From contig JABVXU010000786.1 in NCBI GenBank assembly GCA_013365365.1, positions 1 through 20,494 of the forward strand: a DNA stretch of 20,494 bases, given 5' to 3'. Below, piece by piece: positions 19,395 through 20,494 of this stretch (the stretch's first letter is position 1; each line of letters opens with the position of its first letter). The position numbers and the translations under genes are program-made. The notes under the pieces are model-generated. The model made no database searches. It had not been told where the DNA came from and worked only from the letters and a program-made list of their open reading frames with translations. Origin of the DNA: Cruorifilaria tuberocauda. Its lineage: Eukaryota; Nematoda; Chromadorea; Rhabditida; Onchocercidae.

Positions 19395-19595
19395 TGAAAT
19401 TTTATTTGTCACGTTAAATGAGCCAAGTCTTTACTGTTATCTGTAATATATTTCAGTGTGAAATTTTATCGGACAACGCAAATGGACAAATGAGCCAAAT
19501 CTTTATTGTTAGCCATAATACACTTCAGTGTGAAATTTTATCAGGCACATTAAATGAGCCAAATTTTTTCCATTGCCATATAATATACTTCAGTG
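19395..19595. repeat. Tandem repeat of about 65-72 bp, three copies
   Basis: Each copy starts TGAAATTTTAT, contains AAATGAGCCAA followed by a T-rich block, and ends ATA..TTCAGTG. Copies start near 19395, 19459 and 19531. The TTCAG at the end of each looks like a splice acceptor, but no exon follows. Confidence 0.85.
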
Positions 19596-19599
19596 TACT

Positions 19600-20136
19600 T
19601 CGCTTATCTTACGATTTTTTTTTTTTTTGGGTCTTTTGGTTTACAAATTATAATGCTTGACGCTTTCTTAGTCAATTACTTTAACTTTACTGTACAAAGA
19701 ACGTATACTTACAAAAGAAATTAAATTTCTAGAAGATATAAGTAATAGTTTTACTAAAGAAAGAATTCCTCTTTAAAATTGTTCTGTTAACAATTTTTTT
19801 TTTCCTCGATAATATTTTTTATATACAAAACATATCAGAATAGAACAGTACTAAGCAAAAGTTAATTGATTTTAAGTTATTATGAACTTATTTCAAATTT
19901 GATGTAATCGATAAATGGCTAGAAAAAAAAATTAATTCATTTAATGCTTGCAAAGATATTTGAATAATTATGAATTTTGCAGTAAAATAAGTAAAATTTA
20001 ATTTGATCTTTTACAGTTAGCAAAACAAAGAAAGTTCATCATTTGCGTAAAATTAACCACCTGTATTATTATTATTACTATTTTAACTATTATTACTCTC
20101 ATTGTTTTAATTTCAATAATTAATTGATTTAATTTG
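19600..20136. other. Non-coding stretch, nothing recognisable
   Basis: AT-rich sequence with a poly-T run at about 19615-19628 and scattered homopolymers. No exon, repeat or RNA gene is seen. Confidence 0.5.
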
Positions 20137-20263
20137 TCAATCAGTTTTGCCAGTAATTACAATATTATAAATAACAATAGCAATTGCAATAAAATGACAA
20201 ATATTAACGAAAATCATTGTAATGCGATACAGTGTAAATGTCAAACAACGACGAAAATTCTCC
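20137..20263 (-). CDS. Probable last exon of a gene entering from the right, hydrophobic C-terminus
   Basis: Read on the minus strand, the strong acceptor TTTTTATTTTGCAG is followed at 20263 by one base of a split codon and then 41 codons to TGA at 20137. The segment starts ENFRRCLTFTLYRITM and has a hydrophobic stretch, FVNICHFIAIAIVIYNIV, before a short ITGKTD tail: a probable C-terminal transmembrane helix. The upstream exons would lie beyond 20494. I do not recognise the family. The acceptor and the non-repetitive content make an exon more likely than chance. Confidence 0.5.
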
Positions 20264-20433
20264 CTGCAAAATAAAAACAATGAATCAAAAAAATTATTTG
20301 AATTAATAAAATTGTAAATATAATAAAGTAAATAATTTGCGAAATTAAAATTTAACAAAATTAATTAATATTAAGTAAATAAAGTAAGTAAATAACTAAA
20401 TATTCCTTAGTATATAATTGATAATATATTATG

Positions 20434-20464
<31 letters not shown>

Positions 20465-20494
20465 AGATAACTGATAATATTTAATAATTAGTAA
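20264..20494 (-). other. Putative intron with (ATA)n microsatellite
   Basis: Sequence upstream of the minus-strand exon at 20263. It is very AT-rich and includes an ATA array at about 20432-20463, and no donor or exon is evident before the window ends. Confidence 0.45.

Noticed and set aside
1..20494. CRISPR arrays, insertion sequences, rRNA or prokaryotic operons
   Set aside because: The repeats are directly adjacent satellites without spacers, the genes are intron-rich and eukaryotic, and no transposase or rRNA sequence is visible.

Overview
The window is a piece of a eukaryotic, very AT-rich, intron-containing genome, most likely a parasitic nematode and probably a filarial or related spirurid. 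The grounds are GT..AG introns with nematode-like acceptors (TTTTAG, TTTCAG), a divergent AMPK-gamma gene of the kind nematodes carry as several paralogs, abundant microsatellites in introns, and no bacterial features. The species assignment is inference only.

Layout, left to right. (1) About 171-6497, plus strand: the 3' eight exons of an AMP-activated protein kinase gamma subunit with four CBS repeats; the 5' end lies outside the window. Its introns are large and filled with unrelated tandem repeats. (2) 6498-8732: intergenic DNA with a 61-bp x3 repeat, a TATAAC array, a 39-bp duplication and a GA array. (3) 8800-13836, plus strand: a complete 15-exon gene for a GRIP-domain golgin, recognisable as GCC2/GCC185 at both ends but with a much shorter coiled coil. 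(4) 14804-15795, plus strand: a probable two-exon gene for a 52-residue protein that I do not recognise. (5) 15885-17574, minus strand: a five-exon gene for a 271-residue multi-pass membrane protein, convergent with (4). (6) 17575-20136: non-coding DNA with GA and TATG arrays, a dense cluster of ACGTG motifs, a minisatellite whose units keep one reading frame open for about 200 codons, and a 65-72-bp x3 repeat. (7) 20137-20263, minus strand: what looks like the last exon of another gene that enters from the right.

All gene models were assembled by hand from reading frame, splice phase and family similarity recalled from memory; no alignment was run. In the three main genes every intron phase is consistent, which is the strongest internal check. 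The genes show no obvious functional link: energy sensing (AMPK), trans-Golgi tethering (golgin) and an unknown membrane protein.

The most unusual observation is in the AMPK-gamma gene. Four of its splice junctions are themselves copied into neighbouring tandem duplications. In the two acceptor cases the upstream copy has lost the AG. Several unrelated repeat families in its introns also all carry the core TTATCA/TGATAA, the nematode GATA-factor site. The second most unusual feature is the reading-frame-preserving minisatellite at 18654-19322, broken by one apparent G-to-T nonsense change.
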